A stretch of DNA of 64,000 nt from Alkalinema sp. CACIAM 70d (GCA_002148405.1 MUGG01000119.1:150352-214351), one strand, 5' to 3'. Counted from the stretch's first letter, positions 44,696 through 54,530 are shown. A program made the numbers and translations. The notes: generated from the sequence alone by a model not told the origin.

Positions 44696-47600
44696 TTACA
44701 GAGCAGGAATCGGCGTAAAAAGAAATCCTGTAGGATTCGGTAGGAGCAATTGAGCCGGAAGCGATCGGTTGGCGGCGAAATCCCAGCGGGCGGGTTGGGC
44801 TAGCAGTTGCTGTTCGAGGGCTTTGCTACTGCCGAGGCGGTAGAGGGCATCTAAGTCCACCGCGATGATACCGGGGACTTGTTGGATCGCAGCGATTGCT
44901 TCTGAGGCGGTAATGGCCTGACCAAAGCGGCGTTGATTGAAGGCAAAGGTGTCGAGTAAGCGCGATCGCACTTGAGCTTCTACGGTTTTGGTTTCGTAGC
45001 TTTCGTCAATCACAAGGCGGGCTTCCAGGTTAAAGCGGACGGCTTCGTAGGGATCGACTTGCACTTGCTGGAGGGGATCGCGGGCTTGATCGATCGCGGC
45101 AATGAGGTTGAGATACAAGCTGGATTCCAAGGGAATGTCTGCCCCGTTGATGCCTGCGATCGTGACATGGACAATCTGGGCGTCGCCATTCCACAGTGCC
45201 AAGGCTTGGGCTTTGCCGATGCCTGCGAAGGTGCGGGCGAAGTCTTCAAAGTCACGCAGGGACACGATGCGATCGAGGGTGCGGACGGTACGGGGAACTT
45301 TGGTGCGGGCTTCGGCTAGGGATTCGCGATCGGCTCCACCCGTGGCTGCGAGGGGATTAATTACGGATTGAATGCCCAAGGGCCGAGTTTTCAGCAAACT
45401 TAGACGCTCGGCAGGGATGTTTCCGGCGGTTCCGAGTCCCGCGCGATAGACCGCTGTAACGTTTTCCAGACCCGTCGGGAGGCGTGCGCCCTTGATGCCA
45501 TCGCCAAAGACAACCCGCGTTGAGCCATCGTCTTCGGTGCGGATGATATAGCGTCGATCTCGATCTCCTAAGGGATAGAGGGAGGAAGCTGATTTCCACA
45601 GCACGCCATCCACACGCAATTCCAAAGTGCTCTCTACTCCCGTGGCGGTTGTGGCGGAGACAAAGGTCAGTGGTTGCACTTTCAGGAAGAATTGTTGATT
45701 GGGCAGGGTGCCATCGCCACTGCCGAGGGCTTCTTCGGTAGTTTCGCCATGGCTAGCGGTAATGACGTTGGCGTATACCTTAACGGTTGCTGGATCGTAG
45801 CTATGCTGTAGCGATTCTGATAATTCTAAAATAGGCTTTTGTTGATCTTCTGGCGGTATTTTAATGTGAACTAATTCGCTCACGGGGTTGCGATCCTGGG
45901 ATGCTGGTAGTAATTTGAGAATTTTGGGAGAAGTGGTATCAATTACGCCAACAAATCCGTTGCGATCTTGTAAGGCCCAGCGTTGTAAGTTGCCAGGAAT
46001 AAACTGACGGGGTTCGGGGACTTGCAGGATTTCTAAGGTGTCTCCAGGTTGGACTTCGACGGTGGTTAAATCTTCGAGCGATCGTAGGATACCGATCCCT
46101 GCGGCAAAAAGTGTTTTTTCTGATAAGAGAGCAATTAGGTAGATTAAAAGTTCTCTAATCCATGGAGCCAGAAGGCTGAGCTGAAGCGTACCGTAGCCCC
46201 CTACCAAGCTGATTCCTAACCAGTCCAACCAGTTTTGTAGCAGGGTTTGGATCTGCCCTGACTCAGGTTCTAGTGAACTTGTGGCGAAATATAACACTCG
46301 GATATCGGTATTGGTTAAATTGAGATTAACCGCTTCCCACACATCTCCATTATTGATCGATCGAAAAATGCCTCCGCTGGCGGTTCCAACCCAAAGTTCG
46401 CCCGTATCGGATAGGGTTAAACAGCGAATTTGCAAGTCCGTGAGGTTGGTATTGATGGCTTCCCACCGATCGCCGAGGTTGGTCGATCGAAAGACGCCAC
46501 TGCCTGCGGTGCCTGCAAAGAGATAACTAACGGTGTAGGCTTGATTGACTAAGGGGGGATCAAAGGCTTGGTTGATCGTGACTTGATTGGGTTCTGCTTC
46601 ATTAATGGCAGTGACAGTGCGGATTTTCTGAGCTGCGGAGATCAGATCGCCAACCTTGAGCAGTTTACCGATCGCGGCGGTGCCTTGGAGGGTTGTGCTT
46701 TCTTTACTGGTAAGCTTGCCAAAACCGGGCTGATATTTCACGCCGACGGCGGTAATGTGGCAATTGGTTAAGCCAGTGTAGATTGCAAAGTCTGTATCTT
46801 TAGCGATGTCAGGTCGAAAGGGAAAATCAATCACTAAGCAATTGTATTCAGGATGATTTTCAGGAACTTTCTTGATTTCTAAAACGGTTCTAATCTGGCC
46901 AGAAACGTTAATACGATCGCCGGATTTCAGCTCTGTTGGGAATGTTGTATTTTTTCCAAAAACAGTATTCCCTTGACTGGTGATGGTTCCGGTTCCGGTT
47001 CGGATGTCTTTGATTTGCTGCCAAAGGTTGCCTTGATTGGTCGATCGAAACAGGCCGTCCTGCACCGTTCCCACTAACATGACGGGAGTTGGTACATAAC
47101 TAAGATTGACGGGAATGGCAATGGCATTGACATCGGTGTTGGTTAACCGGGTGGCCATCCAGGTTTGGCCTTGGTCGTCCGATCGAAAAATGCCGCCATT
47201 GAGAGTGCCTGCAAGGATGGCATTGGCGTCATTGGGGGCGGGCACAAGGACTTGGATGTTGCGATGGGCCAGTCCAGTGTTGCTGGCCTGCCAACGGATG
47301 CCGTTGTTGTCCGATCGGTAAATGCCATCGGCGGTGCCTGCAATGATGACGCCGTCCTGACTGATCAAGGCTTGTACGGTTTTGTTCAGTAAGCCCTCGC
47401 TGCTGGGTTCCCAGGTTTCCCCACCATCCTGCGATCGAAAAATGCCTTCTCGGGTGCCAACCAGTAATATTTGCTCTCTGGTTTGGGTGACGGCTAAAAC
47501 GTGGGTATTCGTTAGTCCAGTGTTGCTTTGCTCCCATTGGGTAGGGTCAAGTTGGGCATTGAAGCGATAAATTCCGGTCGTGGTACTGGCGACGAGATCT

Positions 47601-50600
47601 GCGGATCTGAGGACTTGTAAGGATTGTACCTGTGCGTTTGCCATTCCTTGATTGACCAATTTCCAATGGTCGCCGTTATCGATCGATTGATAGATTCCAG
47701 TTTCCGTTGCGATCCATAGCGTGATTGGCGAAAGATTGGGCGAAGTGATGGCGATCGCTTGGACATTGAGATTTTTAAGACCAACATTACAAGCAACCCA
47801 ATCAGAACTGCCGTCAAGTAACCGAAAGACGCCACTCCCGGTTCCGACGAAAAGATGGTGGGTGGGGGTAATGGCTAGGGCATGAATCGCCTGATCATCT
47901 AAGTGTTGGCTGAGATTTTCCCAATGATTCTGGGCATTCAAACGGAAGAGACCTGCTTGGGTTCCTGCGTATAAATCTCGGCTGGAGGGGTGGAATCGCA
48001 GGAGTTTTACGTCTAGACTGCCTAGGCCTGACTGGATGGCTTCCCAAGCGTTTCCATTCGTTTGGGATTGGAAGACACCTGCATCCGTTGCGATCGACAG
48101 GACGGAGGTGGTGGGATGGATGACGATCGCTCTCAAATCTTGACTCAGGATGCCTTGGTTGGCGCTGACCCAGTTGAGGGGATTTTGGGGGGCTGTGGGA
48201 TTTAAAGTAGCGCGAAAGACAGTAGTGCTGGTAGCAATAAAAATCAATGTCTGGGTAGGATTGATAGCAATCGATCGAACATCTTTATTCGTTAATCCAG
48301 TGTTTTGCCCAATCCAGGTTGTTCCGTTATCTGGAGAATAGAACACGCCGCGACTGGTGGCAATCCAAAGTTCGTTGTCAGCGACACCAGGGATGATCGA
48401 TCGTACATTCAGAGTAATGAGATCGGGGCTGAGGGGTCGCCATTTGACCGATCGAAAGATGCCGCCAATGTCCTGAACTTGGGCTTGTAGGTGGCGTCCA
48501 CTGACGAGGAGGGGTTGGTCGGGTTGTAGTCCTTGGATAAATTCTTTAAGGTAAATGCGATCGCTCAAGATGGGATCTTGAAAGATTTTGTCCTGCTGAA
48601 TTTCGACGGTGAGTTGTTCTGGGGCTAGGGCTAGGGGGTCGCTCTGGGTAAGAACGATCGTGCGTCGTCGATCGAAGAATTCAGGCTGGGCGATCGCGCG
48701 ATCGCCCAATAGGCGAGTCACTTTGTTGGTGAGGAGAAACTGACTTTTGGGTTCGGTGCTCACCTCTTTGACTTGCAATCGTTCAAAGGCTTGACCGTTG
48801 ACGATAATAATTTCGCTCTCTGGCAAAATTTTGGGATAAAGTCCATCGAGGTCGATCGGTTGGTTGGGAATGATAAAACCCGGCCATTCCGGTTCAACAA
48901 ATCCAGCAAAGCGGCTACCCGCAAAAATGACGGTGGAGTTTAAGGGGTCTTTAGCAGCTAAGGCAGGAATTTCCTGACGGGTCGCGAGGTTGTTAACTTC
49001 TTGCCACGTCTCTCCGTTGTCCTGGGTGTAATACAATCCCTTTTCTGTACCTGCAAAAAGATGATAGGTAGTGTTCTGTTTATAAAATGCTAGGGACAAA
49101 ACTCTAGTATTCTGTGGCAAACTATTATTCTGTGGAAAACCGTTGGGTTTAATCTGCCAGTTACTGCCATTTAATGGGGAGCGATGGACTCCTTCTTCTG
49201 TCCCTACAAATAAAAATGTGTCATAGGCGGCAATGCAAAATGCAGGATGGCTGAAATTACGAGATTCCCATTGTTTAGTGCTGGGATTAAAGCAATAGAC
49301 GCCACTACTGGTTGCAGCGAAAAGAGCGGTTGCTTCTGCGGTATTGGACTCTCCTATGATCAGATCATAAACTACTTGGCCCTGGAGTGTGGGAATCGGT
49401 TGCCACGCCCGATCGAGCGGTAATCCTTCACTGGGTGCCCAGTACAAGCCTTCATCGGTTCCTGCGAAATAAGTCCGTAGACTGGGAGTATCGATGTAGT
49501 ACAGGGTATTGGTGTTGAGACTTTCTAGGACAAAGGGTTCATTAATGGTGAGACGGTTACTCGCTAAGATTGCTGTAATCCGACGAGTCTGACTGCCAAC
49601 GGTGATGGTGGACTCTCCTGGAACTGAGCCAGAGCGTTGTAAGGCTTGAAAGGATGTGCCACTGCTGAACACGGTTAGGCCTTGACTGACGATCCATCCT
49701 TGAATATTGATATCGGGTAAACTGGGGGCTTGGTTTCTTGCTGAAAAAGGCGTATAAATTGGGATCTGATATTGAACAAATCCGTGACTAGTGGGTACTC
49801 CGGAAAATCTTGACGCGAAGCTTTGGGGGACAACCTTGAGGGTTGTGTTGTTGTCAATGCTTTGCACCACAAATGTTTGCTGGGGAATGATAACCTCATC
49901 GCCAATTTTTTGTTCTAGGACTGTAATTTGACTATTAATTCGTAATTCCTCACTAAATTGGGTGCTAATCCCGTTAACTGTAGTGCCGAAACTGGAAATC
50001 GTTCCTTGCCCTCGGAATCGATCGATCTTGGCGGCTAGGGTTGCTCGCACGATCGTATCGGGTAGACTGTAATTCCGGGCAATGAATTTATCTCCTACCT
50101 GTTTTTCTGAAATGATTTTGCCCGTATGAATAGGCACCCAAGTTTTGCCATTGTCACTCGATCGAAATAATCCGCCACTGGCGGTTCCTGCGAGGATGCG
50201 ATTAAGTTCGTAGTCGCTGTACAGCGTTTGGACATAGGTGTTGGTTAACCCAGTATTGCTGGGCTCCCAAGTGATGCCGTTATCGTTCGATCGAAAGAGT
50301 CCTACGGGCGTTCCCGCCAACCAAAAATCGCCATGGGATACTAAACATAAAATATCCGCATTGGGCAGTCCAATATTGCGGGATATCCAAGTCGGAGGAT
50401 TAGGGGGTTGCCCCTCAAAGATGCCTCCTTTCAACGTCGCACCCTGGGCCCGTTTCACATCCGGTAATAAATCAGCCCAGTTCGGTGCGTTATTGCCAAA
50501 AAATCCCGCTTTCTGCCGGAAGGCCAGAATTTTAGGTTCACGGGGAATTGGATCAATGATTGCTGGAATGGATGCGACCCAAGTCACGATCGTATAGCCT

Positions 50601-51286
50601 GCGGCAACCACAGATTCTACAGCTTGCAAACTGAGCAGATAGCCGGGACGATCGGGGTCAGCGGCATCCATTAGCAAAATCCAGTCGCCCGCCTGAAGCT
50701 GGGTGCTAATGCCCGCGAGATAGAGTTGCTGGGTTTCCGGCAGAATGGCCTGGGGCCGGGTGAGGCGTGGCTGCAAGGAATTCCAATCGACCCGTGCCGT
50801 GAATTCCGCCTCGGTTTCAAAGATTTGGGGCAATTCATCCTTGCTAGGCACGCTCATAACTTGCGTGCCCTTGGGTACCTTAACCTGCTTCGGCGCTGAG
50901 GCGGTTTCTTCCACTGTGAAGGCCAGAAACGTACTTGCGGCCACTCCCGGACTGAGTTCATAGCCGATCGCGCGGGCCAATTCCAGCACCGATCGCCGTT
51001 CGATCGCTGTTCTTAAATAGCCCTCATTAATCAAGCGTTCCTGGTAAAACGTCAGCACATCCCCCACCACAGCAGCGGCATCCAAAAGCGCTAGAATCGT
51101 GTCATCCTCGGCGCGGCTAGTTAGGCGATGTAAATCTGTGGTTTGATTAACCTCAGCGGCGGGGACGGGGCAGGCTAAGCGATCGAGCAAGCGCTGATAA
51201 AACGTCGCGTGATCGCCCACCCGATAGCGTAAACTGGCTAGCCCTGGCCGATTTTGGGGTTGGGCGGGGTCTTGCGGACAGGTCAT
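44696..51286 (-). CDS. gpJ-like baseplate protein interrupted by ~1350-residue Asp-box array
   Basis: A 2196-residue protein. The first ~300 residues (RLTSRAEDDTILALLDAAAV, VVGDVLTFYQERLINEGYLR, VPKGTQVMSVPSKDELPQIF) and the last ~400 (VVFGDGIKGARLPTGLENVT, YRAGLGTAGNIPAERLSLLK, TLDRIVSLRDFEDFARTFAG) belong to the putative baseplate assembly family (P2 gpJ, T4 gp6, Afp11-like). Between them lie about twelve Asp-box motifs (SNDNGITW, SSDNGKTW, TQDNGETW, SPDNGTTW, SIDNGDHW, SQDGGETW, SDDQGQTW and weaker ones), typical of sialidase- or photosynthesis-factor-type beta-propellers. Four beta modules (GTGTITSQGNTVFG type) near 422, 530, 1427 and 1519 are interspersed, and residues 1680-1733 form a hydrophobic hairpin (LLAPWIRELLIYLIALLSEK). 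The start overlaps the end of the preceding gene by 4 bases. Confidence 0.88.
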   Translation of the reverse strand: MTCPQDPAQPQNRPGLASLRYRVGDHATFYQRLLDRLACPVPAAEVNQTTDLHRLTSRAEDDTILALLDAAAVVGDVLTFYQERLINEGYLRTAIERRSVLELARAIGYELSPGVAASTFLAFTVEETASAPKQVKVPKGTQVMSVPSKDELPQIFETEAEFTARVDWNSLQPRLTRPQAILPETQQLYLAGISTQLQAGDWILLMDAADPDRPGYLLSLQAVESVVAAGYTIVTWVASIPAIIDPIPREPKILAFRQKAGFFGNNAPNWADLLPDVKRAQGATLKGGIFEGQPPNPPTWISRNIGLPNADILCLVSHGDFWLAGTPVGLFRSNDNGITWEPSNTGLTNTYVQTLYSDYELNRILAGTASGGLFRSSDNGKTWVPIHTGKIISEKQVGDKFIARNYSLPDTIVRATLAAKIDRFRGQGTISSFGTTVNGISTQFSEELRINSQITVLEQKIGDEVIIPQQTFVVQSIDNNTTLKVVPQSFASRFSGVPTSHGFVQYQIPIYTPFSARNQAPSLPDINIQGWIVSQGLTVFSSGTSFQALQRSGSVPGESTITVGSQTRRITAILASNRLTINEPFVLESLNTNTLYYIDTPSLRTYFAGTDEGLYWAPSEGLPLDRAWQPIPTLQGQVVYDLIIGESNTAEATALFAATSSGVYCFNPSTKQWESRNFSHPAFCIAAYDTFLFVGTEEGVHRSPLNGSNWQIKPNGFPQNNSLPQNTRVLSLAFYKQNTTYHLFAGTEKGLYYTQDNGETWQEVNNLATRQEIPALAAKDPLNSTVIFAGSRFAGFVEPEWPGFIIPNQPIDLDGLYPKILPESEIIIVNGQAFERLQVKEVSTEPKSQFLLTNKVTRLLGDRAIAQPEFFDRRRTIVLTQSDPLALAPEQLTVEIQQDKIFQDPILSDRIYLKEFIQGLQPDQPLLVSGRHLQAQVQDIGGIFRSVKWRPLSPDLITLNVRSIIPGVADNELWIATSRGVFYSPDNGTTWIGQNTGLTNKDVRSIAINPTQTLIFIATSTTVFRATLNPTAPQNPLNWVSANQGILSQDLRAIVIHPTTSVLSIATDAGVFQSQTNGNAWEAIQSGLGSLDVKLLRFHPSSRDLYAGTQAGLFRLNAQNHWENLSQHLDDQAIHALAITPTHHLFVGTGSGVFRLLDGSSDWVACNVGLKNLNVQAIAITSPNLSPITLWIATETGIYQSIDNGDHWKLVNQGMANAQVQSLQVLRSADLVASTTTGIYRFNAQLDPTQWEQSNTGLTNTHVLAVTQTREQILLVGTREGIFRSQDGGETWEPSSEGLLNKTVQALISQDGVIIAGTADGIYRSDNNGIRWQASNTGLAHRNIQVLVPAPNDANAILAGTLNGGIFRSDDQGQTWMATRLTNTDVNAIAIPVNLSYVPTPVMLVGTVQDGLFRSTNQGNLWQQIKDIRTGTGTITSQGNTVFGKNTTFPTELKSGDRINVSGQIRTVLEIKKVPENHPEYNCLVIDFPFRPDIAKDTDFAIYTGLTNCHITAVGVKYQPGFGKLTSKESTTLQGTAAIGKLLKVGDLISAAQKIRTVTAINEAEPNQVTINQAFDPPLVNQAYTVSYLFAGTAGSGVFRSTNLGDRWEAINTNLTDLQIRCLTLSDTGELWVGTASGGIFRSINNGDVWEAVNLNLTNTDIRVLYFATSSLEPESGQIQTLLQNWLDWLGISLVGGYGTLQLSLLAPWIRELLIYLIALLSEKTLFAAGIGILRSLEDLTTVEVQPGDTLEILQVPEPRQFIPGNLQRWALQDRNGFVGVIDTTSPKILKLLPASQDRNPVSELVHIKIPPEDQQKPILELSESLQHSYDPATVKVYANVITASHGETTEEALGSGDGTLPNQQFFLKVQPLTFVSATTATGVESTLELRVDGVLWKSASSLYPLGDRDRRYIIRTEDDGSTRVVFGDGIKGARLPTGLENVTAVYRAGLGTAGNIPAERLSLLKTRPLGIQSVINPLAATGGADRESLAEARTKVPRTVRTLDRIVSLRDFEDFARTFAGIGKAQALALWNGDAQIVHVTIAGINGADIPLESSLYLNLIAAIDQARDPLQQVQVDPYEAVRFNLEARLVIDESYETKTVEAQVRSRLLDTFAFNQRRFGQAITASEAIAAIQQVPGIIAVDLDALYRLGSSKALEQQLLAQPARWDFAANRSLPAQLLLPNPTGFLFTPIPAL

Positions 51287-53829
51287 AGGCCACCCTCCAG
51301 ATTAAAAATGAGTCTGCCGTTTTCCGGGGCATTGGGGTTGTTGTCTAACCGAAGAATTTCCAATCGTTCCATGGCGATGCGACCCATTTCCAATTCCCGA
51401 TCGGCCTGATGGCTCCAGCGTTGAAATTTAGTGACTTCTGCCGATCGCACGCCTGCTACTTTCACGGCTGTGGCAATGATTTGACTGAGGTAAACGGGCT
51501 GACCAAAGGTGAAACGATCGGGATGGAAAAATCCTAATTCTCCTGTGCTGGAAACACTGCTGCTAAAGGCTTCTAACAAAGCACGTTTAACAGAAGATTG
51601 AAAATAATCCGCCGACACTTGTACGCTCATGGCAATATCTAAAGGAATGAAGCGTGGAGCATCAATGGCAATGTCATGGCCTGCTAAGCGAAATCCTTCT
51701 AGGAAATCCAGAAGTTCTTGTTTAAAGGCCGGATCTAAGGCGCGTCCACCCCGACGATCGACGGTAATAAAAATGGTGTACCAACTACCTGTCCAGCGCC
51801 GAGTTGCGATCGCCTGTTGGACTTCTGGATGTTGTTGGGCGACCTGGGCATAGTCTGCTTCGGTGACGGCCCGCTGCTGGACTCGGAAGGCTTGGGGCGC
51901 ATCTAGTTTTACTTTGTCGATCGCTTCGGGTTCCTGTCCTCCAACGGCGGGTAAGGGATTGTAAATCTCGCTAATCGCACTTTCAAGGTCAATCTCATTG
52001 TTAATCCGGTTAACGACATCGTTATTAATTAGGTGAGCGATCGCGTTGGCTCCCACATTGCCTTGGCGACCTTGCCCAATCCGGTAACGGGCCTGCAATC
52101 CACCGCGAGGTCGCTTGCCTAACACATCATCGCCAAAGCGGAGATATGCTTGGCCATTGTCTTCCGTCTCCACGACAAAATCGCGGCTAAACCGATCGCT
52201 ATTGAGTAAATCCCGCTGGACTTGCCACTGCATGGCGGGATGGGTGGTTTCCCAGACCCAAATGGCGGGTTGGGTATCCCGTAGCTCCCACTGGAGCGCT
52301 GCTTTAGCCGAAGCTTGGGAATCGAATAAAACCCACTGATCATTGCGATCGCGGACATAGCCCTGTTGCACTAGGGGGCCATAGGTTAAGCGTGGCCGCA
52401 GCCTTTCCCAACCGAGGTCCTGGGTCACATCTTCGATCGGGACGGTCTGGCCTGCATCGGCCAGCACCACATTGCCCCGCGCCATGCTGACATCGGCGAT
52501 CTGACGACCTTGGGCATCCTGGCCGGATAGGATCAAGTCAAAGGGGAGTGCGTCTTCGGGTGACCAAGTGATTTCGACGATCGGTAAATTGTGCAATGGA
52601 TCGATCGCCGATTTAACACTAGTTAAACGCACGGCGTGGCGTTGGCTACGATCGACGGTTTCTCGATCGCCGGTTCGAGGATGTTTTACCGCTTCAAAAA
52701 TTAATACCTTTCCCGCATGCAGTAGCTTGTGTAGTTTCGTCTTCTGCTCGATCGGGGTTTCCCGCAGGGTGGCCTGGGTGGAACCAGCGGGTAAACAGCA
52801 TTGCCCATCATCCCAGGTATAAAAGCGAATTTCATTGCAGAGGGGATCAAGGTCAATATCATGTAAGGTTTCAAAAACCTGTCCCCCGGCTTCCAAAGCG
52901 GCAGCTAGTTTGGTCTGGGGCAATAGGACTGGGGGCTGGAATGTCTCGGGGCGTGAGAGGGCTCCGGTTTGCTGTAAGGCTGAGGACTTAACGGTCTGGG
53001 TGAGAACCTGTGCGCCCGGTTGTTGCTGTTGGGGATCTGGCCCTGGCAAGGTAAACGCTTTTTCTACATTAATGACAACCCAAACGCGAGCATTACAACC
53101 ATCATGCATGAAATAATCCAGCAATCGGGCATGACGCCGCACGGAAACTCGTCGCCTTGCAGTGCCCAGGTAGGCTTCTGTGGCGACGGCATCTTGGTAA
53201 TAGCTCAAATAGTCGGCAGCATAGGCCATCAGTTCCACTAGCATTACGCCTAGATCCGCAGGGCTGCGTTCTTGCCATTGCGGCATGGTGATGGCCAGCC
53301 GATCGAGCATTAACCGCCGAAAACTAGCGTAATCTTTGCTTAAGTAATCAATGACGGGGGGCGGTAGTGCTTTGTCTGGGGGCTGGGCTGGACTACGGCA
53401 ATCAAATTCACTGAAGGACTCTACCCAAAAGGAAAACGGCACCTGCGACAATTGGGGATCGAACCCGGAGGGCGGTGCAGCGGTGTTGGTCGATTGCACC
53501 AGTTGGAGGGTATAGGTGGACAGATCCCCCGGTTGCTCGACGTGAACCAATAAAACCTGGCCGTAGGTGGTGACGGATTCGATGCGCAGGGTGGGGATGC
53601 GACTGCCGCCGGAGATAATTAAGTTATCGGTGCTGAGGGGGGTCGATCGGGGGGGAATTGCTTGGTCTTGTCCCGATCCCGGCAAAGGATGGACAAAATA
53701 GACGACCAATGTGGTTTGATCGGCCCCCACTTCTAGGTAGTCAATGCCATTCAGCAGGAATTGGCCGTCCTGTCCCTGTCGAACGATCGATCGTCGGTGT
53801 TCATTTTTGCAACGGTACTGAGTGACCAT
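51283..53829 (-). CDS. gpJ/gp6-like baseplate wedge protein
   Basis: A 848-residue baseplate assembly protein of the Afp11 / P2 gpJ type. Key stretches are PPVIDYLSKDYASFRRLMLD followed by RLAITMPQWQERSPADLGVM, then YAADYLSYYQDAVATEAYLG, and the C-terminal AYLRFGDDVLGKRPRGGLQA, YRIGQGRQGNVGANAIAHLI and FRVQQRAVTEADYAQVAQQH. These are the same signatures found split apart in the 2196-residue neighbour, so the two genes are paralogues in tandem. Proteins of this type form the wedges that ring the hub and trigger sheath contraction. It starts 2 bases after the gp25-like gene ends and overlaps the next gene by 4 bases. Confidence 0.92.
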   Translation of the reverse strand: MVTQYRCKNEHRRSIVRQGQDGQFLLNGIDYLEVGADQTTLVVYFVHPLPGSGQDQAIPPRSTPLSTDNLIISGGSRIPTLRIESVTTYGQVLLVHVEQPGDLSTYTLQLVQSTNTAAPPSGFDPQLSQVPFSFWVESFSEFDCRSPAQPPDKALPPPVIDYLSKDYASFRRLMLDRLAITMPQWQERSPADLGVMLVELMAYAADYLSYYQDAVATEAYLGTARRRVSVRRHARLLDYFMHDGCNARVWVVINVEKAFTLPGPDPQQQQPGAQVLTQTVKSSALQQTGALSRPETFQPPVLLPQTKLAAALEAGGQVFETLHDIDLDPLCNEIRFYTWDDGQCCLPAGSTQATLRETPIEQKTKLHKLLHAGKVLIFEAVKHPRTGDRETVDRSQRHAVRLTSVKSAIDPLHNLPIVEITWSPEDALPFDLILSGQDAQGRQIADVSMARGNVVLADAGQTVPIEDVTQDLGWERLRPRLTYGPLVQQGYVRDRNDQWVLFDSQASAKAALQWELRDTQPAIWVWETTHPAMQWQVQRDLLNSDRFSRDFVVETEDNGQAYLRFGDDVLGKRPRGGLQARYRIGQGRQGNVGANAIAHLINNDVVNRINNEIDLESAISEIYNPLPAVGGQEPEAIDKVKLDAPQAFRVQQRAVTEADYAQVAQQHPEVQQAIATRRWTGSWYTIFITVDRRGGRALDPAFKQELLDFLEGFRLAGHDIAIDAPRFIPLDIAMSVQVSADYFQSSVKRALLEAFSSSVSSTGELGFFHPDRFTFGQPVYLSQIIATAVKVAGVRSAEVTKFQRWSHQADRELEMGRIAMERLEILRLDNNPNAPENGRLIFNLEGGL

Positions 53830-53831
53830 GC

Positions 53832-54188
53832 TCAGACCTCCCGGAAAAACTGTTCGACCTGCTGGGTTTGGGTTTGCCGTAGGGTGTAGGCAATGGTGAT
53901 CTGTAAACTGGATTCGCTGCTTTCAATCTCGATCGCATCGACGATGAGCAATTCCCCCAGCCAGCGTTCCAGTGCGCTTTGCACTAGAAATTCAGCGGCG
54001 GCGGCTAATTCTGCACTATTTGGGGCAAAAATCAGTTGTTGAATCCCCGTGCCAAAGTCAGGCCGATTGACGCGCTCTCCGGGAATCGTAAACAAGACCT
54101 GTTCAATCAAGTCCCGCAGGTGGGGCGCATCCAAGGTTTCGGCGGTGCGGCCTCGGGCATCAATGCGCAATGGATAGCCAATCTGCAT
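53832..54188 (-). CDS. gp25-like (GPW) baseplate protein
   Basis: A 118-residue protein of the GPW/gp25 family (T4 gp25, Afp9), which joins baseplate wedge and sheath. It shows PLRIDARGRTAETLDAPHLR, LIEQVLFTIPGERVNRPDFG with the conserved PGER motif, and TGIQQLIFAPNSAELAAAAE. In contractile machines gp25 is the baseplate part that nucleates sheath assembly, so its presence implies that a sheath gene exists elsewhere in the genome. It starts with ATG at 54188 and is tightly packed with its neighbours. Confidence 0.95.
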   Translation of the reverse strand: MQIGYPLRIDARGRTAETLDAPHLRDLIEQVLFTIPGERVNRPDFGTGIQQLIFAPNSAELAAAAEFLVQSALERWLGELLIVDAIEIESSESSLQITIAYTLRQTQTQQVEQFFREV

Positions 54189-54206
54189 GGTTCCTCTTCC
54201 CCGTAA

Positions 54207-54530
54207 TTACATGCCCCGGACTCGCGGCTGTGCGACGATGACGGTTAAGGGCGTTCCCGTCGGTACACAGATGGCTTGACTATCTTGCAGCAAAACTGGC
54301 ATTCCCATGGCTTTGACCCGCAGGGCGGCCAGAATCCACGTCCCGGTTAAACAAGGCCCCACATTGGCAGGGGGCGGCGGGTTGGCGCATCCGGCGATGA
54401 CGTAGGGGGGCGGTTGGGTGACGATCGGGAGTCCCATGACTCGCACACGGGGCATCGGTACGGTGGGTTTTGCCTGTCCACCATGGGCGCAAATGACGGT
54501 ACTGCCTACATTCAGTAAAAAACCGGGCAT
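54207..54530 (-). CDS. PAAR-like spike tip protein
   Basis: A 107-residue Gly/Pro/Val-rich protein lying just after the gpV-like spike gene, in the place of the spike-tip gene of injection systems. It contains GSTVICAHGGQAKPTVPMPR near the start, three Cys and one His in all that could bind a metal (CAHGG, AGCANPP, GPCLTG, AICVPTG region), and short beta-strand repeats, as in the PAAR fold that caps VgrG spikes with a sharp cone. Sequence similarity to canonical PAAR proteins is weak by eye, so the call leans on position, length and composition. Confidence 0.72.
   Translation of the reverse strand: MPGFLLNVGSTVICAHGGQAKPTVPMPRVRVMGLPIVTQPPPYVIAGCANPPPPANVGPCLTGTWILAALRVKAMGMPVLLQDSQAICVPTGTPLTVIVAQPRVRGM

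Noticed and set aside
44696..51286. A secreted sialidase
   Set aside because: Asp-box repeats alone do not make a sialidase: no signal peptide or RIP-type catalytic arginine motif was seen, and both ends are baseplate domains.
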